Shown here one piece after another: positions 1 to 11,815 of a stretch of 64,000 nucleotides of DNA (within the stretch, counting starts at the first letter, position 1; every line of letters starts with the position of its first letter). Location of the stretch: NCBI GenBank assembly GCA_036426205.1, contig WSYH01002417.1, forward strand, positions 23,564 through 87,563, read 5' to 3'. The DNA is from Ascaphus truei. Lineage: Eukaryota > Chordata > Amphibia > Anura > Ascaphidae. Both the position numbers and the translations under genes were made by a program. The notes under the pieces are model-generated. The model made no database searches. It was given only the letters and a program-made list of their open reading frames with translations, and was not told the origin of the DNA.

Positions 1-375
1 TTGGGTGGGAGGGAGGGGGGGCAGGGGCACTGGGTGGGAGGGAGGGGGGGGCAGGGGCACTCGGGTGGGAGGGAGGGGGGGGCAGGGGCACTTGGGGGGG
101 AGGGAGGGGGGCCAGGGGCACTTGGGTGGGGAGGGAGGGGGGCAGGGGCACTTGGGTGGGAGGGAGGGGGGCCAGGGGGCACTTGGGGGGAGGCAGTGAT
201 GGGTGGGGTGACTTACCTTGCCGCTGGACGCTTCCCCTGATGCCCCGATATCCAATGTGCCCAGGATGGGAGGTGGGTGGGGGACACGGGAGGGGCGGGA
301 GGGGGGCACGGGAGGTGGGTCGGGAGGGGGGTGACCAAGGGGAGGTGAAGGCTAGGGGGGGGGGGCACCAGGACG
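1..375. repeat. G-rich minisatellite
   Basis: About six copies of a roughly 30-bp unit (GGGTGGGAGGGAGGGGG followed by CAGGGGCACTT) fill positions 1-190, and degenerate G-rich copies run on to about 375. The G-runs make this strand a strong G-quadruplex candidate. The open frames across it are glycine-rich translations of the repeat and are not genes. It lies inside the internal part of the hAT-like element that ends at 759, where the right-arm copy has a TG microsatellite instead. Confidence 0.85.
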
Positions 376-759
376 GGGGACTGGGGAGGGGGTGCCAGGG
401 AGGTGAGCTCGGGGGAGGGGGGGCTAGGAGGGAGGGGGTGCCACGGGAGTTGAGTCGGGAAGAGCAGGCCCGGTGGAAGGAAGCGGCCCGCAGTAGGAGC
501 TTGTACTTCCCCTTCGCCCCCGTAAAGTGCGGGCCGCAGAGGAGCTGGTTACTTCCTCTTCCGTCCCACGTTGTGAAGCGGGTGGGAGGAAGGGAGCGGG
601 CCCTGCGCCAGCGCGCGGACCGCGGGGGGAATCGCCGCCATTTTTTTAAAATTGAGCAGGGGGGACGGGAGACACAGCGGGCCGCCTCGCTGGACCCGGC
701 AATTTTGGTGGTGCCGTGGCCCGGGTGCCGGGTCGAGACCCACCATTTGGGAAACGCTG
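376..759 (-). mobile_element. hAT-like element, 5' end (truncated by window start)
   Basis: On the minus strand a terminus CAGCGTTTCCCAAA followed by GGTGGGTC starts at 759. This is the typical start of a family of non-autonomous hAT elements and matches the terminus at 38,923. The interior is GC-rich and carries no transposase. The flank reads ATCTATCT plus CAT before the terminus, against ATCTATCT directly before it in the right-arm copy, so both copies share one insertion site with a 3-nt difference. Confidence 0.7.
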
Positions 760-920
760 ATGAGATAGATAAGGGTTTTTTGGCCTGGACAGCAAATAGG
801 TAACGAGAACAGAACTGGAACCTCTGCCGGAACAACCTGTAACCTTAATACACATTACTACAGTATATTATATAATGTATCCAGAATCCCTTGCTACAGT
901 GGAAGCGCTGGTATCAGAGT

Positions 921-1078
921 AGGCTTCATATAATCCATGTGCTCCTCGGCCGTAAAGATACACACAAGTGAGACGTAGGTCGCAAGGTACGTCCTGACGC
1001 GTTTCGTCGCAACAAATGCAAACTTTATCAAAGGGAACCTTTACGGCGCGAGGAGCACATGGAATTATATGAAGGCCA
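921..1078 (-). repeat. Foldback repeat with degenerate hammerhead-like loop (left copy)
   Basis: Two arms of about 40 bp (AGGCTTCATATAATCCATGT and its complement near 1,055-1,078) enclose a loop. On the minus strand the loop reads TTTGATAAAG, a GTTTGC/GCGAC stem, GAAA, then CGCGTC. This is the layout of a hammerhead ribozyme, with CTGATGA changed to TTGATAA. The same change is in the right-arm copy (38,604-38,764), so it is ancestral to the two copies. Cleavage activity is not expected. Confidence 0.6.
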
Positions 1079-1276
1079 ATCGCGATACCAGACTGTTCTG
1101 GAGGATTTGAGTGAACCGGAGGAAACAGTATTGCTGGGGAGACTGAGTTCTGTTGTTCGTGGACTCCATATCTGCCTGCGGTTTCTGGACCTGCCTGGTG
1201 GTGATATATTATCACATACTGCCTATTTTATCTTGTAACATTGTGAGTGTTTAATCCCCCCACCCATCCTTCCCTA

Positions 1277-1331
1277 CATTAAAGGTTACAGTATCACATA
1301 TGGGGCGTGCGGCTCTTGTTTTGTTTTTCAT

Positions 1332-1362
<31 letters not shown>

Positions 1363-1778
1363 TATAGATATATATAGTATACGTACCGTTCCAAGGATGG
1401 TAACAAGAGACAGCACTCAAAGTTGAAATCAAAGTGTATTAGTGAAACTTTGATTTTCAACTTTTGAGTGTGTCTCTTGTTTTACAATCCTTGGAACGGT
1501 AACGTATAACTACATTCTCTATATGGGACTTGCACCTTGGTACCAGCACCTATTGGAGGCCAACTGCCTTATCGACTATATATATATATATATATATATA
1601 TAATTTAAGTTATGGTGGGTAAAAAAAGTGACAAAAAACCTCCACAGTAAAGCATAGAGCAACTGTAAATATTACTGTATTAAAACAGCATGTTTAAAAC
1701 AGCATGCATTGGCTTGAGGATTTGCTTATGTAATACGAGCTTGAGACAAAAAGGTTGAGCACTGAGTGCTCATTTGCA
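1277..1778. mobile_element. Left-arm-specific insertion with AT microsatellites and long stem-loop
   Basis: The right arm passes directly from GGAAGGATGG to TTTGCATGTC-type sequence near 38,400. The left arm has about 500 bp extra at this point. The insert holds (AT)n tracts at 1,331-1,377 and 1,578-1,602. It also holds a near-perfect hairpin with arms at 1,377-1,435 and 1,444-1,508 and a loop of about 8 nt. A MITE-like stem-loop element expanding next to TA repeats is the simplest reading. The family is not recognised and no protein is encoded. Confidence 0.5.
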
Positions 1779-1902
1779 AGTCATTTCCAGTATCCCTTGC
1801 TGCAGTGGAAGCGCTGTATGCTGGGCGATAATGGAGAAGAAAGACAGGGCTTGCAGACTGTCTAGACATGCAAATGAGCATACAGTAATATTTACAGTTG
1901 CT

Positions 1903-2400
1903 TTATATATATATATATATAGATATGTATATATAGATATATATATATACTAGTGATATACCCGGCGTTGGCCGGCATTGAATTTTCCCGCCTCCCCTCT
2001 GTCTCCGCTCCTCCTCTCTCTCCCCCCCCATTGCCATCTCTCTTTCTCCATGCCATCTCTCTCTCTCCATTGCCATTGTCTCTCTCCATTGCCCTCTCTC
2101 CTCTCCATGCACTCTCGCTCTATTCATTGCACTCTCTCCCCCCCTTCCCCTCTTACACGTACAGCCAATGGGGCCCCCTTGCACATGAATGTTGGCCCCC
2201 TGTGTTAACAGTGGTTCCCCCCCCAGTCACAGCTCAGCTGTGTGGGGTGAGTGACTGGGTGGGTGACTGGTTGGGTGAGTGACGGGTGGGTGAGTGACTA
2301 GGTGAGTGGGTGGGTGAGTGAGTGGGTGGTGAGTGACTGAGGGGTGGGTGTGTTTTCTCTCCCCCCTGCATCTCTTTATCCCCCCTTGATATACCCGGCT
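1903..2400. repeat. AT microsatellite, Helitron-like end and CT-rich minisatellites (left copy)
   Basis: An (AT)n tract (1,903-1,950) abuts GATATACCCGGCGTTGGCC, then a CT-rich array of units like CTCTCTCCATTGCCAT (2,030-2,140) and a GTGAGTGACTGGGTGG-type array (2,245-2,345). A second copy of the GATATACCCGGC motif lies at 2,388. Reverse-complemented, the motif is a GC hairpin followed by TATATCACTAG and T, which resembles a Helitron 3' end. Open frames here are low-complexity translations and are not genes. Confidence 0.55.
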
Positions 2401-2994
2401 TTGCCCGGGATTTAATTTTCTCGCTCCCCCTCGATTTCCGCTCCCCCCCTTCACAGCTGCATCACCACCCCACATTCACATGTCTCCGATTTCCCCCCTT
2501 TCACCAGCTCCATTCCCCCCCCCATCCCACAGCGTGTGATTTCCCCCCTTCAACATCTCCAATTCCCCCCTCCCCCGCCTTCATAGCTGGCGGCGGCGGG
2601 GTCACTGAGGGGGGCGGCCGGGATTCCCCCCTCCTTGACAGCACGGCGGCGGTTTTTGGTTTTAAGTGACCAATTAATGGTCCGCGGCCGCTTGATCCCC
2701 TCCGGCCGGTTCGTTCACCCCCCCCCCCCCCCGGAACCTTCAGACGGAGGCACATGCACGCGGCGTGCGCTCCCCACGGATCTGAGGCGGGAGGCAGCGT
2801 GTTTTTTCAAGTGTCCGTCGGCGTCCCCCGCTGTCTGGCCGGTCATTGTTCCCACCCCCCCGGAACCTTCCGTTCTGCTCGGGATGTTCATCAGACGGAG
2901 GCGACGTGCAGCGGGTGGCTCACCGCGGGAAACGGATCTGAGGACGGGAGGCAGGTGTTGTACGGGTGAAGGGGTTGGGGTGTTGTATGGGTGA

Positions 2995-3420
2995 GGGGTG
3001 GGGTGGTGTGTACGGGTGAGGGTGGGTGGTGTCGTACAAGGTGAGGGGGGTGGGCTGCCCCCTCCCCTCCCGGCCGTCCGTTCCGTCACTGGTTCCCGGA
3101 CGCGTGAGGCGGGAGGCACCGGATGTGTGAGACGGCGGGGAGGGCACCGGGGTTGTGAGTCGGTTGGCCTGCGCAGGGGTGTGAGGTGGGAGGCAAGGCG
3201 GGGGGGAACAGAGGATGGAGGCGCAGGGGGGTTTGAGGCCCAGGCGGCAGGGGTGTGAGCTGGGAGGGGAGGCGCAGGGGTTTGAGGCGGCGGGCCACGG
3301 CAGAGGTGTGAGCTGGGAGGGGAGCTGGAGGCGCAGGGGTGGAGGCAGCAGTTTACTTACTACCTGGGTGGGAGGTGGTGTGTGTGGTGGTGTGTGTGTG
3401 GCAGGGGGTGAGGCGGCAGT
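2995..3420. repeat. GC-rich minisatellite (left copy)
   Basis: Tandem, degenerate units of about 25-30 bp built on GGGGTGTGAGGCGGGAGGCGCAG fragments, flanked by GGTGAGGGGTG units. They mirror the array at 36,690-37,150. The repeat produces several overlapping open frames on both strands without protein-like composition. Confidence 0.7.
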
Positions 3421-3584
3421 GGGTGACTCATAGAGCCACCAATGGTGATTGGCCAGAGGTGAAGACCAATCAGATTCACGACACACAACCCCACAATTTC
3501 AAGCAGAAGAAGAAGAAGAGAAAAAGAGAGAGAAATATAAATGATGAGAGATATGAGAGTAGAGATATATAATATAGATTTATT

Positions 3585-3860
3585 TATGAGATATGATATA
3601 TATGATATATATAATATATTATATATATATATTATATATATATATATATTATTATATAAATATATTTATATAATTAATGTAATATATAAAATTGAAATAT
3701 CAAATGTATGTATTACTGTATGCTCATTTGCATGTCTTAACATATGCTTTGTTGTGGAGGGTTTTGTCACTTTTTTTTTACCCCCCAACTTAACTGAGTG
3801 TGTGTATATATATATATATAGATATATATTATATCTATATATATATATATTATATTATAT
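3585..3860. repeat. AT-rich microsatellites
   Basis: Imperfect (AT)n and (ATAT)n tracts occupy 3,585-3,685 and 3,806-3,860, separated by one partial copy of the octamer-containing repeat (TGCTCATTTGCATGTCTTA). No counterpart of the longer tract is seen in the right arm, which passes directly from the hammerhead repeat into the minisatellite near 36,670. Confidence 0.7.
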
Positions 3861-4860
3861 GCAAATATAGCTGTATGCTCATCTGCATTGTCTTAGGCAG
3901 GTCTGCCAACCCGACTTTCCCATTATCACCCAGCATACAGCACTTCCACTGCAGCAAGGGATTTCTGGGAAATGGACATGCAAATGAGCACCACAGTGTC
4001 ACTTTTTGCCTCAATAACCATTTCACTTTTTACTCACCATAACTTAACTCAGTATTATGGTTTAGCCTATCCCATAGCCTCTCTGCATTCCAGTAAAATC
4101 AACCCCACACTGATGAGACCCATCAAGGTCGAACAGCTGTATGTGGGTGGTTTTCTGGGTATGGCATACTATAACCCTGGCTGTGTCAAAGCTGGGACCA
4201 TTGCAGCAAGCTTAAGCCTATAGGGAACCATGTTAAAAATGGTTATTGAGGCAAAAAGTGACACTGTGTGCTCATTTGCATGTCATTTCCCAGAATCCCT
4301 TGCTGCAGTGGAAGTGCTGTATGTGGGTGATTAATGGGGAAAGGCGGGGTTGCAGACCCTGCCTAAGACATGCAGATGAGCATACAGCTATATTTGCATA
4401 TTGCTTTCCTGTGGAGGGTTTTGTCACTTTTTTACTCACCATAACTTAACTCAGTATTATGGTTAGCCTATCCCATAGCCTCCTTGCATTCCCAGTAAAA
4501 TCAACCCCACATGATGAGACCCATCAAGGTCGAACAGTGTCTGTGGGGTGGTTTTCTGGGTATGCACCTTAACCCTGGCTGTGCTCAAGCTGTGACCATG
4601 CAGCAAGCTTAAGCCTATAGGGAACCATGTTTTAAAAATGGTTAGAGGCAAAAAGGCCACTGTGGCTCATTGCGAATGTCATTTCCCAGAATCCCTTGCT
4701 GCAGTGGGAAGTGCTGTATGCTGGGGTGATAATGGAGAGAAAAAGAGGGGTTGCAGACCTGCCTAAGACATGCAGATGAGCATACAGTTGTATTTGCATA
4801 TTGCTTCCTGTGGATGGTTTTTGTCACTTTTTTTACTCACCATAACTAACTCAGAATTAT
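3860..4860 (+). repeat. Octamer/hammerhead repeat, A-B-A-B-A arrangement (left copy)
   Basis: Block A (about 180 bp, with CATGCAAATGAGCA, CTGCAGCAAGGGATT and TCTTAGGCAGG) alternates with block B (about 220 bp). The left arm has three A and two B blocks, against two A and one B in the right arm. Each B block carries a hammerhead-like core on the plus strand near 4,110-4,145 and 4,511-4,545. Both are damaged: GAAA is reduced to GAA, and the second has lost the first C of CTGATGA. Some of the damage could be sequencing error. Confidence 0.7.
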
Positions 4861-5949
4861 GGTATATTCACTATTCCCTTTTCCCTTACTGGAAATAATG
4901 TAAACCAGACATTGGTGACAATAAACAGATGGTGTAATGAGTAATAGGATAAGGAACAAACAAACTATAAAATTGCACCCCACCTCCTCTTTTCCCAACA
5001 CCAACATCTTTTCATTCTGCTGGAGCTCTTGGTGTTGTAGTGTGTAGGTTTGGCTAAATTAGTACCACGTGGACAGGGTCCATCAACTAATCCTGGACTG
5101 AGAACAGTTACTACTCACAAACCATTGTTGGACCAGTCAGACCAGCACTTGGTGCACATGGGTATATGAACCTATGGGGAAGGAATCCAGTTATTTTATT
5201 TGTCAGTGGTGGGTACATGCAAAACTGGGCAGCTACGCAGCAGGTTGACAGGCGCAAACCGTCGCATGAAAATAATGGGTCTGTGAATAATCTTTTAATG
5301 TCTCTTAAATCACCACCTGGCTGGTGATCTAAACAGTATTGTGGAACTCTGAACAGCTTAGCTGGAAACTGCAGCTTTGCACGGATATCAAATTATATAC
5401 TCCTGACTACTGTAATGGAGTGAATTTCAATGCATGGCCAGTCAGAAACAGCATAGCAAAACAGACAGGGCTGAGGGGCTTTTCAAAAAAGATCTGCAAT
5501 CTGTCCCTCTATTCGAGCAGTTGTGGTTGTAACAGCTTGTGTCCTTCTCTCGTGTGTGTGTGAGTGTCACAGCTCATTTCTTAACTTCTTATGCTGTACA
5601 GCTCCTGTTTCTATCTCACTAACTGTGCGTTTTGTGTAAATCTTCAACCTATCAAAGGACTTCACGCACTAAGGGCCTCATGCAGTAAGCCCCCGTACAA
5701 AAATTTTTCGGCACGAATGCGAAAATGTTTTTTTGGGCGATTGCCCTCGCAGTATTCAGTAAGGGCGAATCCTTCCGATCCCTGCTGAAGCACTGCGAAA
5801 GCAAGCTGCCGATGGCTGTGGCGATACAGCCTGGCTCCCGATAAGGCTCCCGATTAAGCCTTGGTGCCGATAGATGTTGCAGCTGAGAGAGACAAGCCGC
5901 TCTCTCAGCGCAAACTTCGTCACCAAAAAAAGCATTTAAAAACAACTAT

Positions 5950-6230
5950 TCATAGTGTACATGTGCAGGGGTCTTCGGAGCTGACCGCGTTGGTTTGAGG
6001 TCGGGGACCCCCTGCCCCCGAGATAAGGCCCTTTATGAGGTGCCGGTATCCCCGGCGTTTAAGGTCCCGATCACGTGACCGCGACCTGGTAAACAAACCA
6101 GAGGATACCGGCACCCCATAAAGGGGCCTGTATCTCGGGGGGCAGGGGGTCCCCGGACTCAAACCAACGCTGTTCTGCTCCGGAGACCCTCTCACATGTA
6201 CAGTATAAATAAAAACACACACAATCATAA
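5950..6230. repeat. Internal palindrome of the foldback element
   Basis: Arms of about 125 bp at 5,955-6,080 and 6,095-6,220 are inverted copies. Both contain GGGGACCCCCTGCC or its complement, the CATGTGCAGGGGTCTTCGG edge and a GGTCCCGATCACGTGACC centre. One arm of this palindrome recurs next to the terminus of the second copy at 34,856-34,940. Confidence 0.7.
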
Positions 6231-7989
6231 AGACTGTTCCTTACCTTGGCGGCCTATGTGCAACGGTAATGAAGCAGCATGAATGTCTTTTTAATTATAA
6301 TGTACAGTGAGCAGGGGGTCCCCTGAGCTGAACCGCATTGCTTTGTGGAGCAGGGACCCCCGCTTCCCGAGTTACAGGCCCCGGTATGTGTCATCGGGTG
6401 GCAGTGTCGCCGCCATGTTTATAACGTCCCGCGCAATAAACATGGCGTCCCCACTGTAACCGATGGCCCAAACCGGGGGCCTGTAATCGGGAGGCAGGGG
6501 GTCTCTCTGAGCCACAAATAAATGCGCTTCAGCTCAGGGGGCCTCCTGCTTCCGCACAATATTATTAAAATACATTAATGCTGCTCATTACCATAGCGGA
6601 TAGCCGCTAAGGCAATGAGGGGTTAACGCATAGTAGCATGTTTATTTGGGGACAAATGCCCCCAATAAACATAGCATCAATAACACAACATACAGTATAG
6701 TAATGGGCAGAATGACTATTAATCCACAAATGGATATAGTGCAAGTTGTCCATTTACAATACATACACAACAATAAAGACTTTAAATACATACAGCACTC
6801 ACCCATGTCCCACTGCCACGATGAAGGCCACCCTCATCTTCATCCTGCCCATGCCCCATCCGCTTCTGCAAAACAAACACAAGAATTACAACATCCAAAT
6901 TAATGTCCCCTAACCCTTAATCACCATAGCGGTATTAAACCGTACAGTTATTAAGGGGTTAAGCCACCATCACCCACATACCTCCCCCACAAAGCCCCCC
7001 AACCACCCTCACCAATACCCACAGGGGAGTCCTACCAAATCACCCTTGGGGGCCTAATACCCACTCCCCCAGCACATACAGTACAATAATGTGCAAATAA
7101 CTATTATCCACATAGGGAAATACATTATTTGGCCATTATAAAAAACACATTCAATAACGTTAAAAGTAAAGAAACTTGTTACTAACCTCTCAATAAGAAG
7201 TCTCCGTCGCCAGCATCACATTGGGGTCCGTTGCCAACATTAGAAATAGCCACAACAGTTCAAGATCATTAACATAACACTGAACCCCTTAATCACCTTA
7301 TCGGTACTAACCTGAAAGGTAATTAAGGGGTGATGAAGCCATCCTGCAATGCCACAACAGTTATGCATAACATCCTCAGTGAAATAAAAACCAATTGCCT
7401 AACCAAATTCCATTTAATCATTCAATCTGTGGCTCACATGCCTCATAAAACATTGCATTACAGTGTATACATGTAGCATAACATGTAAACTGCATGTACA
7501 CCTGCAAATCAATGTTAAAAATACAATAATGCCACTCAAATGCCATACATCACAAGAAAGTATATATTAATACAATAACTCACCATCAATGAATTACTAC
7601 AATCAATTACATCCCTAAACAATTAAAATACCATCCATACCAATTACACAATGAACTAAAGCTATCCTAACAGAGAACAACTTCAAAACATAGTCAAAAG
7701 TACACCAACAATTACAATATAAAAAGCAAGGCTTTCCATATCCTACTGTACGGCCTGGAAGCCCAAAACTTACATCTGTCTAAAAATAAAAACATTAGCA
7801 CCACATCAATGCATACCACAATGATTAACAATACAGAATTAGAAGCTTAACAACACTATCATTTCTTACCCTGTATATATATCTGTACACATACATCAAG
7901 ACATACATACAGTGGGAAGAAATGAATGCATTGTAAAAAATGAAAACATGAAAAAGCAACACAAAAAACGTTACATTAAGTACATTTCT

Positions 7990-8230
7990 TTATTTAACTT
8001 ACCATTACTTGCCCCCACCGACTCCCGTTGATCAGCTTACTCACGAAACCAATCCACGACACCATCCCGACACCATCCAGGAACAAATCCGACACAATCA
8101 GGAACAAATCCACGAACCAAACAGGAACCACATCCAAGAAACAGTGCAGGAACCAATCAGGAAAGCAAGCCACGAAGCAAAACCAAGAAACAATCCACGA
8201 CACGATCCAGGAACAGGAAACATAAAAGAA
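7990..8230 (+). repeat. Short-unit minisatellite inside foldback element
   Basis: Repeats of CACGACACCATCC, AGGAACAAATCC and AGGAACCAATCC-type units of 12-18 bp follow a unique lead (CCCCCACCGACTCCCGTTGA). An 81-residue frame (8,009-8,254) reads through as a Gln/His/Glu/Pro-rich repeat. The homologous array at 13,315-13,581 has different unit numbers. The unit lengths keep the frame open in one copy, but I infer no function. Confidence 0.65.
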
Positions 8231-10309
8231 AAAAATAACAAATTAAACATATAAAATAATAAAAACATGACAATCAAGGTTTGTACTAGTTTTATTTCTT
8301 AGTGAATCTGTATTACAATACCTTGTTCCGGGGTCTTCTTGACGTCCGGTGCCACGCCCTGGTCTTCAATCTTCAGGAGGAGGTCCGTCCTCCTGGCATC
8401 TGCCTTCAAAATGAGACGACATAGGCTTTATAGGCCTATGACGTCACATTTGTCGTCAATGGTTTCCACGCCCTGATTGGGCCGTGAAAAAACATGTGTT
8501 TTGGCCGATGTAAAAAATTGATGACGTCACTTAAAGGCAATGCAGCACAGCAATCAGAATGGACTTTGCTGCTATTGCCTTAAGAAAACGTCATGAAATG
8601 ACACATGGCGGACTCACATGATAAGCCAGCCAATCAGAGCGTGGGAACTCCATCCCTACTCTATTGGTTTCAAGTACCAATGTGAGTCCGGCCATGTGTC
8701 ATTTCATGACGTTTTCTTAAAGGCAATAGCAGCAAAGCCATTGATTGGCTGTGCTGGCATGCCTTTAAGTGACGTCATAATCATGATGGTGAGTTTATTG
8801 TATAAAAATATACTTCTGTGATGTATGGCGATTGAGTGGCATTATTGTATTGTTAACATTGATTTGCAGCGTGTACATGCAGTTTACATGTTATGCTACA
8901 TGTATTACACTGTAAATGCAATGTTTTTTATGAGGCATGTGAGCCTACAGATTGAATGATTAAAGAATTTGGTAGGGCAATTGGTTTTTATTTCACGAGG
9001 ATTTATGCATAACTGTTGTAGGCATTGCAGGATGGCTCACCCCTTAATTACTTTCAGGTTAGTACCCGATAAGGTGATTAAGGGGTTCAGTGTTATGTTA
9101 ATGATATTGAAAATGGTGGCTATTTTTAATGTTGGCAACGGACCCCAAGGATGATGATGGCGACGGAGACTTCTTATTGATGAGGTTAGTACAAGTTTTT
9201 ACATTTTAACGTTATGAATGTGTTTAATAATGGCCAAATAATGTATTATCCTATGTGGATAATAGTTATTTGGCACATATTGTACTGTATGTGCTGGGGA
9301 GGGGGGTATTAGGCCCAAGGGTATTGGTAGGACTCCCCTGTGGGTATTGGGTGAGGGTGGGGTGGTTGGGGGCTTTGTGGGGGAGGGGTATGTGGGTGAT
9401 GGTGGCTCCTTAACCCCTAAACTGTAGCGGTTAATAAACCGCTATGGTGATTAAGGGGTTAGGGGGGAAATTATTGGATGTTGTAATTCTTGTGTTTGTT
9501 TTGCAGAAGCGGATGGGGCATGGGCAGGATGAAGATGAGGATGGCCTTCATCGTGGCAAGGGGACATGGTGAGTGCTATATGTATTTAAAGTCTTTATTG
9601 TTGTGTATGTATTGTAAATGGACAACTGCACTATTATCCATTTGTGGATATAGTCATTCTGCCCATTACTATAATGAATGTAGGGGGGTAGGTATAGGTG
9701 TTGGTGGGTAATATATATATAGAATATATATAGAGTATATATATATAATATTTAATATTATTAATTCGTTTTGTGGGGTGGGTGGGGTGTGTTTTTTTAT
9801 TATGTGGGTAGTGGGGGTGTGTGAAGGGGGCATTAGCCCCAAACGGTGGTTGTTTAGGGATGCGGGCGGTGTGGGTAGCGGGAGGCCTTAACCCTCAGGA
9901 CCGTAGCGGTATTAACCGCTACGGTCGTGAAGGGGTAATGCCCCCGCATCCCCCCGAAGTCCTAAACTCACACCAGGGCCAAATACCCCCCCTCACCCAT
10001 CCCCGCTACCCACACTAACGCTGGCACGGGTGGGTTAAACCCTTCATTGCCTTAGCGGTTAGCCGCTAAGGTAATTGAAGTGGCTTTTTTAATGCCTTTT
10101 CCTGCCTCGGATGCATTGCCGGGGGGGCTCCGGTGCGGGTGGTATCAGCTCCGGAGACCCCGGCATCAATCACAGGCAGGAAAAAGGCTGATTTTTCCTA
10201 AGTGTCGCCCTTGCGATGCTTCTCCTTCAGCAAGTTGCCAACTTTAGTTGGCGGGCTGGATTGGCCATAAAATTCTCCAATCGGCCTGCCGATACAGCAC
10301 CAAAAAGCT

Positions 10310-10505
10310 GATCGGGGCTTACTGAATTCAGGCAGGAAAAAAAAAGTCCCGATAAGTGGCTTATCGGCAGCCGGGGTGGCGAAAAAATTTTTTCGGAAGA
10401 AAAGTTGCCGATAATTCCCATTATCGGGGCTTACTGAATCAGGAGGGCAAAAAAACGGCTATAAAATGCCGAAAAAGCCTTATCGGGGCTTACTGCATGA
10501 GGCCC
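10310..10505. repeat. Subterminal repeats of the foldback element terminus
   Basis: Three copies of ATCGGGGCTTACTG followed by AATTCAGG, AATCAGG or CATGAGG lie near 10,313, 10,424 and 10,483; only the last is the true end. The repeats could be transposase-binding sites or successive terminus duplications. The left end has only the terminal copy. Confidence 0.6.
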
Positions 10506-10508
10506 TAA

Positions 10509-11815
10509 GTCCTTCTGTCTACAATAGCTTGATCTATACTGACAGGGGATTGGCTGGAAACATAGGTAGTCTCCTTTTGTGTGGCCCTATGGGTCAATGT
10601 TTTTGAGGCGTTTGTTACCTTTGCTGTGGTAGCAGTGGGGGGGGGGGGAAGTGTGGGTAACCTTGCCAGATTGGGGTCCAGTGGTGGATGGGAGTGGTGA
10701 ATGGGGAGGGTTCATTTGAATGTGGGTTCCTGGGAACCATTCTTGCCAAGCGGCCAGACTATGCCTGGTTTGAGGGGGGGGGGGTTATGGGCCATTGGTT
10801 CGAGTACATTTGGCCTTTCCCAATGAGTGGGGACTCTGGCAGGAGGTTGACACTTTTCAGGTTAATTGATGTTTTAATAAAAACACGTGGCCTTTTACCT
10901 CCAGACCTTTTGTTTATGGTTATTTGTGTATTTGGTTATGGTGGGCTTTGGGGCAGCAAGTGTAGAAGGAGGGGGGAGGCACATTTCCTTTCAGTCTCCT
11001 AAGTTATGTGCTTCCACAAAAATCCACACCCAGTTCTAGCACGACCCAAATTATTTATTCACTTGCCTGGAGCATGGGGATGAACCAAGACTGTAGACTC
11101 TCAGGTGTGTCTGGGGTAAAAGGACACTAAGGGACCCCCGTACACTATAAACTGCGATCCTGAAGTCAATGGGGCTCTCTGTGTAATAGCACCGGATCAG
11201 TGCTATCGCAATTTATAGAATGAAGACCCCAGTTCCCACTACCCACCAGTTGCACCCCTTAACATCATGCAGAGCAGTGGGAAGGAATAATACAAGCAAG
11301 GAAGAGGAATTAGAGGAGAATTGTCAGAGAAAGGGAGTATATTTGGGTAAGAAAAATATATACATACAGAGACAGTAGGGATCAAAGGAGTATAAATCAT
11401 TGTTGATTACAGTAATCAGTTGCACTGTAAAATACCTTTGACAGTGACATTTCAAAATAAATAATATTATTTTCATCTATTATTATTACTTAATTTGTCA
11501 ATAAATGATAATTCAAGATATTTTATACTCAACAAGTAAATCAGTCGGTAATGGTGCCAGCATTAGAAAAACTGATTTAAATACTGTATGATTAAGTTGC
11601 AAAATGCACAAACATGATATGTGATCATTCTTTTTCTGATTTATTTTTAACAACCCAGCATTTGGAAGAACAGATATTCATCTTAAAATCAATGGCTAGA
11701 GCTTGAGTTTTTACATTTTGATATATTTTAATAAGATAGTGGCAATCCTGTGTAATTTTCGTTGTATTCCAGGGGGAGCATGGAGGGAAATAGAACAAAA
11801 AAGACAAAACAATTA
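10509..11815. other. No recognisable gene
   Basis: The sequence is anonymous. A GT-rich stretch (10,560-10,960) gives a 104-residue plus-strand frame with no recognised domain. The AT-rich part (11,340-11,815) has only short frames. No RNA gene or repeat family is recognised. Confidence 0.6.

Larger units (their letters stand above)
375..6020 (+). repeat. Left arm of large inverted repeat (partner 34,856-39,290)
   Basis: Nearly all of this segment reappears in reverse complement at 34,856-39,290, in reverse order: the hAT end, the foldback repeat, the pyrimidine-rich satellites, the GC-rich minisatellite, the hammerhead-bearing repeat, an anonymous 0.8-kb stretch at 4,860-5,669 and the first 350 bp of the foldback transposon. 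The left arm has many one-base gains and losses relative to the right arm. It also has an extra 0.5-kb insertion (1,277-1,778) and an extra copy of the hammerhead repeat. No gene is supported. The arms may be a true inverted duplication or partly an assembly product. Confidence 0.85.
5673..10505. mobile_element. 4.8-kb foldback transposon, PIF/Harbinger-like, non-autonomous
   Basis: The ends are a perfect 21-bp inverted repeat beginning GGGCCTCATGCAGTAAG (5,673-5,693 and 10,485-10,505), flanked by the 3-bp duplication TAA (5,670-5,672 and 10,506-10,508). A 3-bp TWA duplication and GGG start are characteristic of PIF/Harbinger. The inverted similarity extends far inward: about 6,640-8,640 is the reverse complement of about 8,660-9,700, so most of the element is one giant hairpin centred near 8,650. 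The outer parts (6,010-6,600 and 9,740-10,300) differ between arms. No transposase or Myb-like gene is visible, so mobility would depend on an enzyme supplied elsewhere. Confidence 0.8.
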
